A stretch of DNA of 64,000 nt. It comes from Nematopogon swammerdamellus (lineage: Eukaryota > Arthropoda > Insecta > Lepidoptera > Adelidae). Shown one piece after another: positions 52,030 to 63,482 of the stretch. Each line of letters begins with the position of its first letter. The first letter of the stretch is position 1. The position numbers and the translations under genes are program-made. A model generated the notes under the pieces. It had not been told where the DNA came from. It ran no database searches and worked only from the letters and a program-made list of their open reading frames with translations. The stretch spans positions 5,477,739 to 5,541,738 of the forward strand of contig OX336340.1 of assembly GCA_946902875.1 (NCBI GenBank). Reading direction: 5' to 3'.

Positions 52030-52160
52030 GCTTTTTTATAAACGGCATCCAAATCGGTCCATCCGTTTGGGAACTACGATGCCACAGACAGACACACAGA
52101 TACACAGACAGAGAGACAGGCGTCAAACTTATAATAACCCTAGTTTTTCTTCGGGGATAA
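52030..52160 (-). repeat. Repeat H-type fragment
   Basis: CATCCAAATCGGTCCATCCG, GGGAACTACGATGCCACAG, (ACAG)n, then GACAGGCGTCAAACTTATAA and CTTCGGGGATAAAAA. Confidence 0.5.
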
Positions 52161-52264
52161 AAAAAATGTGGACGGGTGTGGGTAAAAAAATGTAGAGAAT
52201 AAACAGATAACATAAGGAGTTTACACCTGACGCAAGATAAAACAGCGGGTGTTTGAGTCATCGC

Positions 52265-52671
52265 CATTGGCGTATATAGAGGGGGGGCCGGGTGGGCACG
52301 GCCCACCCCAGAAGTGGCTGGTGCCCACCCCAGGATGTTGGGTTGCCAACCCAAAATTCTAGGGTGGGCACTTAAATGATTTCACACAAAAAATACTTAA
52401 ATAATCTACAGCTGAGGAATCAACATAAAATTCCATTTCCATCCAGGTAATCAAAATAAACACTTTAAGAAAAATGTTTTGTTTAATTTTATTTAGGTAA
52501 AGAAACTTTCCGAAATCAATGGTCGAAATACGGTTGAGCCGTATTTCGACCTTCGACTTCAAGTTCAAATTACATAATTTTGTTGCGTAGGTACATCGGG
52601 TTTCGGCTTCATCGGCCATCGCTTTTCAGGGGCCAGGCCCACCCTGGAAAATAACCCTAGATACGCCAATG
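52265..52671. mobile_element. hAT-like MITE
   Basis: The ends CATTGGCGTATATAG and CTAGATACGCCAATG are inverted repeats. The 8-bp sequence GTCATCGC flanks both (52257-52264, 52672-52679); 8-bp duplications and CA-starting tips are typical of hAT elements. The interior has GGGTGGGCA-type motifs and a palindrome at 52522-52552 (GGTCGAAATACGG/CCGTATTTCGACC). No transposase. Confidence 0.85.
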
Positions 52672-53810
52672 GTCATCGCACACACGAACGGATGAGGTAA
52701 GGCATTATTCATTTTAGCTGGCCAGTGCGGTCGAAAGTGAACGCAGTCGAAGAAAATTTGTCTCTTCGATTTTCTTTCATTTGATTTATTCCAAATACTC
52801 AACCGATTTAGCCCCATTGGATTTCGAGCAATATGATCTGTGATGTTTTGCAATATTATTCATGTTTTTGTAACATCACGCTATCTCAAATATACACTTA
52901 GTGGTATGGTCGAAAGTGTTCGAAATTTGCCGTTGAAGAAATTTCATTTTGAAAAATCTCCCCCGAATCGTGTGAATCCCCCCTGAATCGTGTGAATAGT
53001 GGTGCCCTCTGCAATCGTGTGAATAGTGATGCCCTCTGCTGGTACAATGTAAATATCGCCGAATTTAAAGGTTGGATGTGTTGTGAATGAATTCCAGCGT
53101 CGAATTAATGATATAATGTTTCGAACTACGAAAATTTTGAAGGGTCTTTCTAACCTGGGGGTCTCTAAAAGGTATGCTAATAAATTAGACGACATTTCTG
53201 TCCACCTTTCAGATGCTAGCACGGCGTCTCGCAGAGTGCGGTTATTGGCTGAATCCATAGAGTCGCCCATCGCTGTTTTATGGCTATGTCCCATTTCTGA
53301 CGGACTAATTCGCGCAGCTGCCGTGCTACAACTTTATATAAAATATATAATAAGAGAGATAGTAAGTAATAAATATAGATAAAAAGACGACCGCGCGGCG
53401 GAGTCGGTGTGGGACGCGGAGGCGTCAGAAAACATCGGTCAATATACCGAGCGATCGATGTTCTAGTCATCATCATAATGTCTCCCTCGGACATATTTTT
53501 TCAGCATTTTTTATATCAGTACAATACCAGTTTTCACCCTCTATATTAAACTTCCGTCCTAATTATTATTTTTGGATTTGATATAAAATTGCAATTTTGC
53601 CTCTTCAGAAATTCAGCTTTTTCTTAAAGTCTAAAACTTTTTGAGAAAACTGAACAAACCTACATAAGTGTACTCATATGGCTATTTTTTTTTCAGAATT
53701 TTCAAACAAAATAAGACAAAGTTCGGCGACAATTAAACTGCAGTTTTTTTAAATCATAAAAACAGAGTGTTCTCTTTCACTAGTCGCGGCGGCCGCGGCG
53801 GCCGCAGAGG
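52672..53810. other. Long stretch, no recognised gene
   Basis: A short direct repeat (GAATCGTGTGAAT, three to four times at 52970-53025) precedes a region 53083-53382 that is open on both strands but matches nothing I know. A GGCGGCCGCGGCGGCCGC string lies at 53788. Confidence 0.4.
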
Positions 53811-53855
53811 TCCATGACGATGGGCCATACGTTTGGTCCGAAACGTAACGTCCGT
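53811..53855. mobile_element. Foldback MITE arm remnant
   Basis: GATGGGCCATACGTTTGGTC then CGAAACGTAACG is the reverse of the arm and loop edge at 21.84 kb. Confidence 0.5.
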
Positions 53856-54081
53856 AAAACGATTGATTTATAATAAAAATGTATATCGACCACGGTAATT
53901 TAAATTTCGTTATAATAATTTTATCATCGTTTGACGTGGCTATGGCTGTCTGTCATCTGTATCCCTTGCGAATAACCATGACACATATGTGTGCTAAAGT
54001 GCGCTGCGCGAGCGTGGCTGCGCCCTGTCGCTCGGTGGCGCAGCATAGAAATAAACATTCAGAAAAGGCATTACACACATT

Positions 54082-54145
54082 ACCACATGGACCACCGGAG
54101 TATGTGCTCTGGCTCAGCCACCCATATCGGATTACCTACATAAAA
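54082..54145 (+). mobile_element. SINE-A 3' fragment
   Basis: GTATGTGCTCTGGCTCAGCC, CACCCATATCGGATTACC and a short A tail. Confidence 0.65.
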
Positions 54146-54164
54146 ATACTCTCTGGACGGTAAT

Positions 54165-54255
54165 ACGACAGACCTTCATTCACAGTGCAGTGTTGCTAAT
54201 CTGCTCCTGGTTAAACCTACCTAGTAAGGTAAAGGAAAGTACGTATAGATCTCTC
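54165..54255 (-). mobile_element. SINE-B core fragment, decayed
   Basis: GACAGACCTTCATTCACAG, CTCCTGGTTAAACCTACC and TAGTAAGGTAAAGG. Confidence 0.5.
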
Positions 54256-54451
54256 AGCGCATTAGCCTGGCCATACAGAGGGCTAATGCGCTTGGGACCT
54301 TTCCCTGGATCGGTCGGTATGGATGTGATTTTTTATTTATCAACTTGATTTACAGATCTCATTCATATCATTGGTCCCGGGTTGTTCTTTTCTGTTTATA
54401 ATACCTACTTATAATGTACCTGAATACCTAATTGTATGATTCGTGGAGATT

Positions 54452-54583
54452 TAAGTGAAATCCGAACCACAGCAAGCCTCAACGTTCGGACGGTCACCTC
54501 TTTAAGTCCGACCGCGCCCAACGTTGCTTACATTGGGCGATCAGGCGCCGAAGTATTGCACCACCGAGCTACCGAGGCTGACA
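54452..54583 (-). mobile_element. SINE-B head only
   Basis: The minus strand reads GTCAGCCTCGGTAGCTCGGT, GTAAGCAACGTTGGGCGCGG (5S-like box A), AGAGGTGACCGTCCGAACG and GTGGTTCGGATTTC. The body is absent. Confidence 0.75.
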
Positions 54584-54599
54584 AGGTGATGCCGCCTCT

Positions 54600-55090
54600 A
54601 GATACGTATTTTATTTACACGGCGGACTGGCTGGCTGGACTAGGTGAGACCACAGAACATAAAACAAGGGTAGAAGTGGCATGTAGACATATTAGTATGA
54701 AGGCCAGTGTAACCACATTCACAAACATTTGCGAGTTCGCGAGCCGACATATCTGCGGAGTTTCAGTTCTTCTACATAGGTCGCAGGACACTTCGGGGTC
54801 ACCCATTAGTCGCACGGCTCGACGCTGGATTGAGTCCAGAAGCGCAAGCTGGTATTTGTGCGAACCAATCTACAGGTGTGACCAAGCAGGACCTTGATCC
54901 GCGATTTATACAAAAGCAGCCTTTGCCTCGGCGTGAAGTACCGTCGCACCTTATACCCCACCCGTACGCCCAGCTTTTTAGAAGCCAGCTTGGCCTCGAT
55001 ATGGCGCCGAAAGTTTAGGACGTCCGACAGTTCGCCTCCGAGGACCCCGAGGTGGTCGCTTAATTTATGCGACGTGCCTTAGAAGGAAGG
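54600..55090 (-). pseudogene. LINE reverse-transcriptase C-terminal remnant
   Basis: Minus-strand translation gives ELSDVLNFRRHIEAK, LASKKLGVRVGYKVRRYFT and PRQRLLLYKSRIKV, then RRAVRLMGDPEV in another frame. These match the post-YADD region of Jockey-type RTs (usual forms: LNFxxHIxxK, KLGVLxxxRxYFTPxQxLxLYKAQV, RRAxRIxGDP). Frameshifts split it; the catalytic part is not present. Confidence 0.7.
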
Positions 55091-55359
55091 AGCTGCTGTG
55101 AACGCCTCTCTCTTCGCACTGATTGCACAATTACGCGCGATTGCTTGGATTGCTTCAGCTTGATGGTTTCTACAGCCCCACTTTCACTAGACGAGCCCCG
55201 CGCGGCACCGCGTGCCGAGACTCGCGGCGTGCGCCGCGCCCAGTACAAATCCCATACGGGCGCGCGTATGTGGGGCTTTGGCGAATGACACTGGTTCATG
55301 TGCGCGGAGTTACGCCTACTTGTGGTACGCACGACGTATAATCGCGCTATTCCTAAATT

Positions 55360-55758
55360 TTTAGGGTTCCGTATCCGGTACGGGACCCTATTACTAAGCC
55401 TACGCCGTCTGCCTGTCCGTCGGTCCGTCTGTCTGTCTGTCTGTCCGAGGGTTGTATCTCTTGAACCGTAATAGGTAGACCGTTGAAATTTTCACAGAAT
55501 ATGTGTTAGGCCAATAAAACAATGAATAAAAATAATAAAAACTAAAAAAATTCGCGGGCGTTCCCATAGAAGAAACCAAAAAAGTGTATGCGCGCGCGCC
55601 ATCTACCGAATAGAGCGTGAAGCATTTTAACTAATCATGACATTTAAATAATATGAAGCATTTCATAACACGCCATAGATGGCGTGAGTGGCGCTAACCA
55701 TGACATGGCGATAAGGAACCTCGGTGCGCGATTTCGACTCGCACTTGGCCGGTTTTTT
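55360..55758 (-). repeat. Repeat G, full length, antisense
   Basis: TTAGGGTTCCGTATCCGGTA through (CTGT)n and CGCGCGCCATCTACCG to CGATTTCGACTCGCACTTGG and an eight-T run. Confidence 0.85.
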
Positions 55759-56155
55759 TTATGTTCTGTGGGTGAAACGGTGCATAGTTCATAGTTTTTG
55801 CTTCGCGTGCGTGATGCAACCGCCAGCGACCCGTAATGCGATTGTCTTGATTTATTTTTATGTGTTTTAAGCTGCTGGCGCACAGCGTGGAGGCTTTTGG
55901 CTCCCGTGATTTATCGGCCGATGTGTGAACAATGAACGCGAACCTAGTGAAAGCTTTCGAATATTGAGGACATCGAGCGCGCTGGCAGGGTCCAACACAT
56001 TTTTGACATTCTCGCTTGTACCGTAAGGTAATGTTTCTGCTTTAATTAAAGTTTGCTTTGTAATTTTTGTTTTTGTTCAAGAATCCCTTGCGTTATATTT
56101 TTTTAAATATAACGGGTATCTTCTTTATGTATGTATATTCTCTTACAACTAAAAA
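55759..56155. other. No recognisable feature
   Basis: Mixed unassigned sequence. Confidence 0.4.
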
Positions 56156-56270
56156 GAACCCGGCCAAGTGCGAGTCGAACTCGCGCACCGAGGGTTCCGT
56201 ATCGCCATGTCATGGTTAGTGCCAATCACGCCATCTATGGCGTGTTATGAAATGCTTCATATTAGTTAAA
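56156..56270 (+). repeat. Repeat G head fragment
   Basis: CCCGGCCAAGTGCGAGTCG to GAAATGCTTCATATTAGTTA, cut there by the next repeat. Confidence 0.8.
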
Positions 56271-56460
56271 TGCCCGCGGCTCCGCCCGCTCTCATATTTC
56301 ACTTCACTGCTAACCCCATAAGCCATTTAGCGTGATAGAAAGTAGCCTATAGTTGATGGGAAGAATCAAGCTATCCGTAGAATTTTTTTTATTAAAATCG
56401 CTTCAGTGGTTCTTGAGTTATAAGCGGACAGACAGACATACATACATACATACAGAAAGC
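56271..56460 (-). repeat. Dispersed repeat with Helitron-like tip
   Basis: ATGCCCGCGGCTCCGCCCGC resembles a reversed Helitron 3' tip. Then AAGTAGCCTATAGTTGATGG, AAAATCGCTTCAGTGGTTC and a (CATA)n tail, a combination common in lepidopteran genomes. Class uncertain. Confidence 0.5.
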
Positions 56461-56509
56461 AGAAAGCAGACGTTGGATTTTATTAAAGGTAAGGATAAGG
56501 AAGGAAGGA

Positions 56510-56655
56510 TGTGAATGTAATGATGATACTGTATAATGTATGAATGGTGATTGACGGCATAATGATGTAAATTGATGATAAATGATGATTGCTGATGGAT
56601 GAAGATGTATGATGATGATTTATGACGACGGATGATGATAGATAGTGATGGTAAC
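56510..56655. repeat. Low-complexity (ATGATG)n-like region
   Basis: Interrupted ATGATG/TGATGATGA words. Confidence 0.7.
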
Positions 56656-57472
56656 ACATACCTTGGCTTATAATTGTGATGATCTGTATTATGCTTATAC
56701 AGAAATGGCTCTTGTAGGGCCCGCTTCGTCTGGTCGCCATCTTGAAACGCGTTTCGGTTCACATCTCAATCCAACACAAGATTAGTGGATCATCGACACG
56801 AGCTTGTTGAAACGTTCATCACTAGATTATGATAAGTTCGTCAGGCGCGATTAGCCGGTCTTCCGGTCTTCCGGGATGATAAGTTTTTGAAGAGATCTGA
56901 AACAAAATAATACAGTTCTGTAGTTTACGAATTGAACAAGGTATATCTAATTAGGTAACAATGAGACGTAAAGGACAAGTACTTAAACAAATGTAAAATG
57001 GATTAAGAATATAATTTGTACATTTTAGCAAAATAAAAAATACAAGTTTTCCCATATTTCTTTATTAAACTAACTTAAGTAGGTACTAATTTCAAAAGAA
57101 AATTGTGACTACCCTTCATTTATTAATTTTTTCGGACAATCAGTTAATTTATTTATTTTCTCTAAACGCTACTTTGTTTTAGTATTACGATTCGCAGAAT
57201 CTCGAAAGTTCAAACCGTAAACTTAAAAAAAAAATACACCTCAATTTTCAACACAAAGCGAACTTTTTCCTTGACAGAAATACTAACACAAATCTGGAAA
57301 ATAATGAGAGAAACAGCGGGGAAGAAAAATAATTTTAATTTACCAAGTGACCCGCGAGCGCGCTCCCAAGGGTAGGTATTGCTTTCGACACGTGGTTCAT
57401 ATTGGGGGATGGAGGCTAATAGAGGAAATAGTTTTTAGTAGTTTTTAGTAGGGAATGTATTTTTTTTTTAAT
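56656..57472. other. No recognisable feature
   Basis: AT-rich unassigned sequence. Confidence 0.4.
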
Positions 57473-57690
57473 ACTAAGCGCGACATGTGGCGCCGAGTCA
57501 CCCATAAGGTGTCTAGCGACGCCCATGGACATTCGGACGCAGGCGGGGGCTGCGAATGCCATGCCGGCCTGACAGGTGCCCATTCACGCCTCTCTTGAAG
57601 GACCCGAGACTATACTTGGGGGGAAATATGTGGGCAGGTAGAGCGTTCCAGAGTTTGCCGGTTCTGTGGAGAAAGGATCTGCAGAACCGA
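57473..57690 (-). pseudogene. LINE RT C-terminal end, frame intact
   Basis: The minus strand reads FLHRTGKLWNALPAHIFP, then YSLGSFKRGVNGHLSGRHG and a stop near 57523, followed by a 3' UTR with GTGACTCGGCGCCACATG. The piece is 5'-truncated. Confidence 0.75.
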
Positions 57691-58281
57691 TGTATGTATG
57701 TATGATTAAAATATTTTCAATAGGTACTACTAAAGTTGATAGAACTCTCAGTGCACTAACAGAGAAGTAGACAAGAATCTTAGAACGTGAGCCTGTATCG
57801 AGCGACGACGTAAAGTTTTGCCGATTGCGATCACCCGATGTGTAGGTGAGCCGTGATTCAGCGCCAAAGAGCAAAAGTTGCCGCCGGCGGCTCCTCCGGG
57901 CCCTCGCTCGCTCCAAAAAGGTTAAACGAGCGTTTCACACCAACTCCATCGAGACACGAAAGATAAACTCCGCCGCTCTATTGAAAAGAAATCCCAAGAA
58001 AGCGACCGAACCGCCCCCCCCTGATTGCTCCCGGAACGTGGCCGGAAAATAAGATTCGGTCGACGTTTAAAATTCAATTTTGGAACAATATATCGAACTA
58101 CCGGCCAGAGCGGCATAAATGTTTAGGAATTACTTCCCGTATATTTGTTTCCGCACAACCGGGTACCGTTTGTTGAGGCGCTAGGCGGTCCGTTGTTTTT
58201 CTTTTCTTGTGAAATCAAAGTGCGGAAAAATACGCGTACAGGCGGCGTCCGACTGAACAGGTGCGCAGAATGGCAACCTTT
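57691..58281. other. No recognisable feature
   Basis: GC-rich patches at 57870-57910 and 58005-58045. No conserved frame. Confidence 0.4.
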
Positions 58282-58670
58282 TTTAGGGTTCCGTATCCTT
58301 AATTTCACAAAATATGTGTTGTTATGTATGGCGGATATGCCGACAAATAATAAAAAACAAAGCTAAAAGTAAAACATTCCCCGATACAAGAAACGTGATA
58401 AGAATAGATTTAGTACACATTCACGCTACTAATTAATAGATGGCGCCACAGGTAGTTTGCTATGAAAACAGACAAAAGATAGACGGATAATTATTGGTGT
58501 CCTGTGAATTGTATTTGTATGTTTATATTTAAGTTATTTTATTACTTACACTGTAAGTTTACCGAAAGAAATAAAATAAAATAAAAATATTATTTTTTCA
58601 ACAGGTATGGTATAGCGGATCTACGGAACCTTCCGTGCTTGAGTAATACTCGCGCTTGACTGGTTTTTTT
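58282..58670 (-). repeat. Repeat G, antisense, strongly decayed
   Basis: TTAGGGTTCCGTATCC, AATATGTGTTGTTATG, ATAGATGGCGCCACAGG and ACGGAACCTTCCGTG then CGCGCTTGACTGG and a T-run. The centre (58450-58600) is replaced or diverged. Confidence 0.6.
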
Positions 58671-58985
58671 ATAAACTTCCAAAGCCAGCCGCGCAGATAA
58701 AGGAGACCCTTATGAACTCTCACGCACACACTATAAAAAAGAATAACATAAGATATTCGCTTTTTTCGCGGCTTCGTTCGCGTGAAGGTTGGTTTGAATA
58801 ATATAATTCGTTAAGCCAACCAATATACAAGCTATTATCAGGCAAAATTGGGGGCCCAGAAGTGGCCTAAATGCGGTGAGTATAAATAAAACGGAGATAG
58901 TTAGAATTTAAACTTTATAGAAGTGTCTTAATCGCAAAATAAAAATAAATACTTTATTTTATTATAGGTACCAACCGGTACTGCA
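58671..58985. other. Mostly unassigned; a Helitron-tip-like string
   Basis: TTCGCGGCTTCGTTCGCGTG at 58766 resembles a reversed Helitron 3' tip. Nothing else recognised. Confidence 0.4.
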
Positions 58986-59205
58986 GGTATTTTATTCACA
59001 GAACCGGAAAAATGTGGAACGCACTCCCTGCCCATCTATTTCCTCTCAAGTATAGCCTGGGTTATTTCAAAAGGGGCGTGAAAAGACTCCTGTCAGGCCG
59101 GCATGGCATTGGCAATCCCCGTGCATCACAGAATGTCCATGGGCATCGTTAGACACCTACTTGTAGGTTAAACGATGCCACGTCACGCTAGCCATTAAAA
59201 AACCT
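58986..59205 (+). pseudogene. LINE RT C-terminal end and 3' UTR
   Basis: RTGKMWNALPAHLFPLKYSL, then GYFKRGVKRLLSGRHGIG and a stop at about 59150, followed by CACCTACTTGTAGG and ATGCCACGTCACG. Same family as 57473-57690, opposite strand. Confidence 0.8.
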
Positions 59206-59751
59206 ACCTGCACATAGACATTGACACACAATTTTCATACCACGTGCTTGAAGGAGTCGGCTCACCAAAATTATAATGTTACACCACGCTATAAAATTGC
59301 TAACTAAAAAAATATCGACCGCTAGAGCACTATGTACCGTCAACTATGGAGCGGTCGATATCGACCGCCGCGTTGTCAGCGAGCTCCAAATCGCTGCATG
59401 GGCCGAACAAAATAATGTTTTCCTTCTATCTCACTTAGTCGTGTTTATTTGAAAGAGATAAAGTATAAAGTAGAATTATTTAGCTACACTTCGGTACCAC
59501 TAACTTGATATGTCCCGAGACGACAGATTAAATCGTTTCCGCTTAGGGCAACAACAGTAAAGTTTGAAACGTCGAAAGTATGGTACGCATCAATTCGATT
59601 GTCCTGTTACTTCGTCAGTGTGATATTAATTGCGCTACAGACTGCGCAAATATTTACTACCCCGGTCGGACATAAAATCGTACTACTACTACGACGCTTT
59701 TAGACTAATTTCACAGCAACAAAGCAACGAGATGACTTTATAATATAAAAT
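59206..59751. other. No recognisable feature except a 12-bp inverted repeat
   Basis: ATATCGACCGCT at 59312 pairs with AGCGGTCGATAT at 59350. Remaining sequence unassigned. Confidence 0.45.
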
Positions 59752-59768
59752 TTAATATACTAGCTTTT

Positions 59769-60161
59769 GCCAGCCTCAATAGCTCAGTGGTGCTGACAGT
59801 CGACTGTCGCTATTGATGGTTAAGCAACGCTGGACGCGATCAGTACTTGAATGGCTGGCCGCTAGGCCGTTGGAGGCTGACCGTGGTTCGGATTCCACGT
59901 TAAACTGTAGGTCCCTTCCCTTCTTACCTCACTAGGTGGTAGGGTTCAACCCGCCCGGGTTGGTACCACCGCACTGAATGAAACGTCGTTCGAGACGGCT
60001 ATGTAAATAGTTTGTGTTTTCCGTCCAGTTCAGTGTAGGTAGCCGGAACGACCGAAGGGAAGCACTGACATGGCACCTAGCTCACCCGGTGTTATGGGCT
60101 GACATCACGGATGCTGTAGGTGATGTAGCCAACCGTGTCAGTTTCGATAAAAATAAAAAGA
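59769..60161 (+). mobile_element. SINE-B, full length
   Basis: A box TAGCTCAGTGG (59780-59790), 5S-like GTTAAGCAACGCTGGACGCG...TACTTGAATGGCTGGCC (59819-59860) and B box GGTTCGGATTCC (59884-59895). The body carries GGTGGTAGGGTTCAACCC, CGTCCAGTTCAGTGTAG and GTTATGGGCTGACATCACGG; the end is GTGTCAGTTTCGATAAAAA. Just upstream, TATACTAGCTTTTGCC looks like a reversed Helitron tip. Confidence 0.92.
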
Positions 60162-60470
60162 AGTCGAGCCTATACCTACTCAGCGTACATGCCAGACGCG
60201 CTACACCTCCACGGTAGGCCCGCATACAGTGCAGTGCAGAAGCAGTTGCTTCTAAAACTGGACGTGTCTAGGTACGTCAGTGATCATCATACGTGTATTT
60301 AGGCGAACGGTGCGTTAAATTCGTCCAAAAGCGACAAAATAATTCAATGGGAAAAGCTCGGTCCGATTCGCCCGCTGGCGCGCAGTGAGGCGGCCGATCA
60401 ATCGGTCTGTCAGTCGCCGTTCGCATCGGCTTACGGAACGCAGCCGATTTGCTGACAGCAAGGCATTCAA
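60162..60470. other. No recognisable feature
   Basis: GC-richer unassigned sequence. Confidence 0.4.
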
Positions 60471-60888
60471 AGGGATGGAAGTGAGATCAACTCCCATGAA
60501 GATGCATAAACTCTTTGGAGAGGCATCAACTCTGTAGAGAGGCATGGACCCCCGTGAGAGGCGTCCAATAGCTCTGGAGATACATCAACTCCCTAGAGAA
60601 GAATCGACTCCAGTGATAGACGTCAACTCCCTGGAGAACATTTAGCTCCCTGGGCGGGTATCACTTCTCTGGAGTGGCATCAACTCCCTGGAGAGGTGCA
60701 TCAACTCCCTGGAGAGGTGCATCAACTCTCTGGAGAGGTATATCAACTCCTCGGAGATACATCAACTCCCTGGAGAGGCATCAACTCCCTAGAGAGAAAT
60801 CGAATCGAGTGAGAGACGTCAACTCCTTGGAGAGGTGCATCAACTCCCTGGAGAGGTATCACCTCCCTGAAAAGGTATACCCTGAAAT
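60471..60888. repeat. Minisatellite, ~21-23 bp unit
   Basis: About 18 degenerate copies of CATCAACTCCCTGGAGAGG. CTCCCTGGAG is itself nearly palindromic. Copies are best conserved at 60670-60790. Confidence 0.9.
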
Positions 60889-61030
60889 AGCAACTCTAAC
60901 CTTTGGCCTCTTCGGCTGGCGGTCGCAAAGTGAAAGCAATAATTCCACTAATCGAAAGGCGGCAACGCACAATTTGCGCGAGTCTGAACAACGGTTTCAT
61001 AATTCCATGGTCCGAGCATCGGACCATTTT

Positions 61031-61195
61031 TAACCCCCTATGAAAAAACGGAGGGGTGTTATAAGTTTGACGTGTGTCAAACTAGGCTGGCTTAGTAATC
61101 GGCTTCCGTACGGGATACGGAAACCTAAAACCGGCCAATTACGCGGTTATACGGAAACCTCGGTGCGCGCGCCCGACTCGCACTTGATCGTTTTT
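61031..61195. repeat. Composite of repeat H and inverted repeat G pieces
   Basis: AACCCCCTATGAAAAAACGG and GTGTTATAAGTTTGACGTG (repeat H), then the repeat G end (ACGGGATACGGAAACC) joined to a sense head (CCGGCCAATTACGCG) and an antisense head (CGCGCGCCCGACTCGCAC...TTTTTT). Confidence 0.6.
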
Positions 61196-62599
61196 TATCA
61201 ATGTCTCGAGACTAGTCTTAGCGATTGAGACTATCCTGAAACGTCAATGCGGATTTCCGCAAATATATGCCCCAGGAAGCACAAGAATAAATCGTTCGGG
61301 TAATGAGCCTGGCTCCGCGCAAAAGTAACGGCCATACGGTGAATAAGTCGAGCGAGGCCCTCATCTCTCTATACCGTCATACAACAAAGTTGCGCCAAAC
61401 TGCAAATTCTCTGGAATTTCATTTAAAATTCAAACAAGCCCCTCCACCACCGTGTCGGCAGTCACACACCAGCGACGCGGGAAACACACAGGCGAGATGA
61501 CACGGATGTAGAACACATAGCGCCACCTACCGGCCGCAGGTTATTAACATACATCGAGATAAGCCGGCCTGATTAAACTTTGCGTCAAGCGAGGTGGGAT
61601 AGAGCGTGAGCTAAACGTTTGAGTATGTCAAAAATTAAAATGAAAATTAAAAAAAGATTTTTGAAGTGAAGCTTTTTAACGCACGTTTGGGATGGGGACC
61701 TAACTCAGAAAAAGTGAAACGTCACGAAAGTACGAACGGAAGTTGCAACACCCCTCATTGGCTATGCGGCGCCTAGCGATACCCAGCCAATGAGCATTGC
61801 AAACGTAACACTACGGTTAACCGTTGGGAAACACAATAACTTTATGTACGCACTCTTATGTATGTATATTGTTTAGTCCATGGGGCTCGTAGATGTAAAG
61901 TCGAGAATATCTAAAGAGAAAAAATCGTCCCCTGCCCCGAATATACCCCTATACCTGAATAAACATGGATTATTTCCGCCCCGCTGGTTATGTCGAATTT
62001 TTCTTCGTAAACGCAAACATAATATAAAAAAAAAATAAACTTATAGTCTACTAAATGTTGTCGGCGGTTTCGCTTCGCGTGTTTAGGGTTTTGACTTTTT
62101 TGCTCACAGCTCAGGCCGCCGATGACGTAAGCGTTATAATTTATAACCTAAAACCATCTTGAGAAGTGACAGAATGTGACAGTGAGAAACGTATGAAGAT
62201 CGATAAATTATTTTTATTAGGATGCACGCATGCAAATATTTATCAATGTCGTGGAAATATCCACCCTGCTCTCGTGGGCTGCTGCAGTGAGACATTTCGG
62301 TGTTGTGTTCGCTCGCCAATTTGCTCGCTACATGTGCGGGAGTGGAGCGGCGGAGGGGTGGGCGGGGCGAGTTTACCCTGAGGGGGGAAGGGGGGGGGGG
62401 GACAGTCTGTGTCTTACTCGCCTCGGTGATATTGTGTTCTTTTCTTTGTGGACGATGCGGCGAACAAGACATCCTCGACATGGCGATAGAGTTTCTGCCA
62501 ATTTGCGCTCGCTCGAATAGATGATATTAAACTAGACTAGCTATCCATTCAGCCAATCAGTCAGCAGCAGCTGGCTTGCAGTCAGCCCGTCAGTCAGCC
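61196..62599. other. Long stretch without a recognised feature
   Basis: Mixed sequence with a G-run at about 62380-62400. Frames around 62130-62520 are open on both strands but unrecognised. Confidence 0.4.
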
Positions 62600-62692
62600 T
62601 ACATCCAGTACGGTGGTACCAACGCAGTCGGCTACAATTTGAGCCTACCACCTAGTAAGGGACAAGGGAAGGGACCTACAGTTCTACACAAC
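62600..62692 (-). mobile_element. SINE-A core fragment
   Basis: CATCCAGTACGGTGGTACCA to AAGGGAAGGGACCTACAG. Confidence 0.8.
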
Positions 62693-63482
62693 GAAATATT
62701 ACAACAACAACAAACATTTATATAAGTGCCCTCTACTTTTCCCCAGACAATATTATCGTCAATGTCTGTGCAACAGTGTTTACCTTATTCCAACTTGAAC
62801 CGTCGGCTGAATATTTTATTTAAAAAAAAAAATTCACTCCTCTAAGTTCGCTCATCTACAAGAAGCCAATTACGACACCAAGTCAACCATACGGACTGTA
62901 GAAATTGCTTCGCGCTCTCCCCGCGGACTGTCGCAGGAATCATAACAACATTCCTCAAATTGGTAATGCGATAAAAAAAAAGGAAAAAGGCACCGACATC
63001 GAAATAAAATAAAAACAGCCCGCGTGAAAATAGCGAGCGCCAATGCGCCGCTCTCGCGTGACGCCCTAATTACATCCTCGACGTTCAAAATATAATAAAA
63101 ATCATACTCCAAGAAATAAGGTAAATAAAAAATGATCATTTCGCACCGCGCCCGCGGGATCTCGAGAGGACATTGCGAGTACGAAAAAAAAAGTCTTAGG
63201 TAATTTTTTTACAAGCCCTTCCCCTCGCAGCAATAAAGTAGGCGCTTGTAAAATATCCGCCCATTTTTTATTTCGCTCTCCATTCTCTCAACTCCTCGGT
63301 GAAGTGAAGAAATAAAAGTTTAAATGTGAGTGAATCGTGTTTGTGTGAGCGGCGTGCCTACGCTGCCTGTGTCGTGCTTACTGAAGCTCTATCAACCTTC
63401 CTATGAGTATCGCGGAACACAATGATTATTACAGATTATCGTAAGAGATAGAACTAGATTTTCCTTGAAGCCCCGCCGATTG
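62693..63482. other. No recognisable feature
   Basis: AT-rich with A-runs. No repeat or conserved frame recognised. Confidence 0.4.

Noticed and set aside
54436..54897. 153-codon plus-strand frame
   Set aside because: Its start lies in an antisense SINE-B head and its end is the reverse strand of an RT remnant.
60674..61033. 119-codon frame with STPWRGA-like repeats
   Set aside because: It is the minisatellite at 60471-60888 read in one frame plus unrelated sequence.
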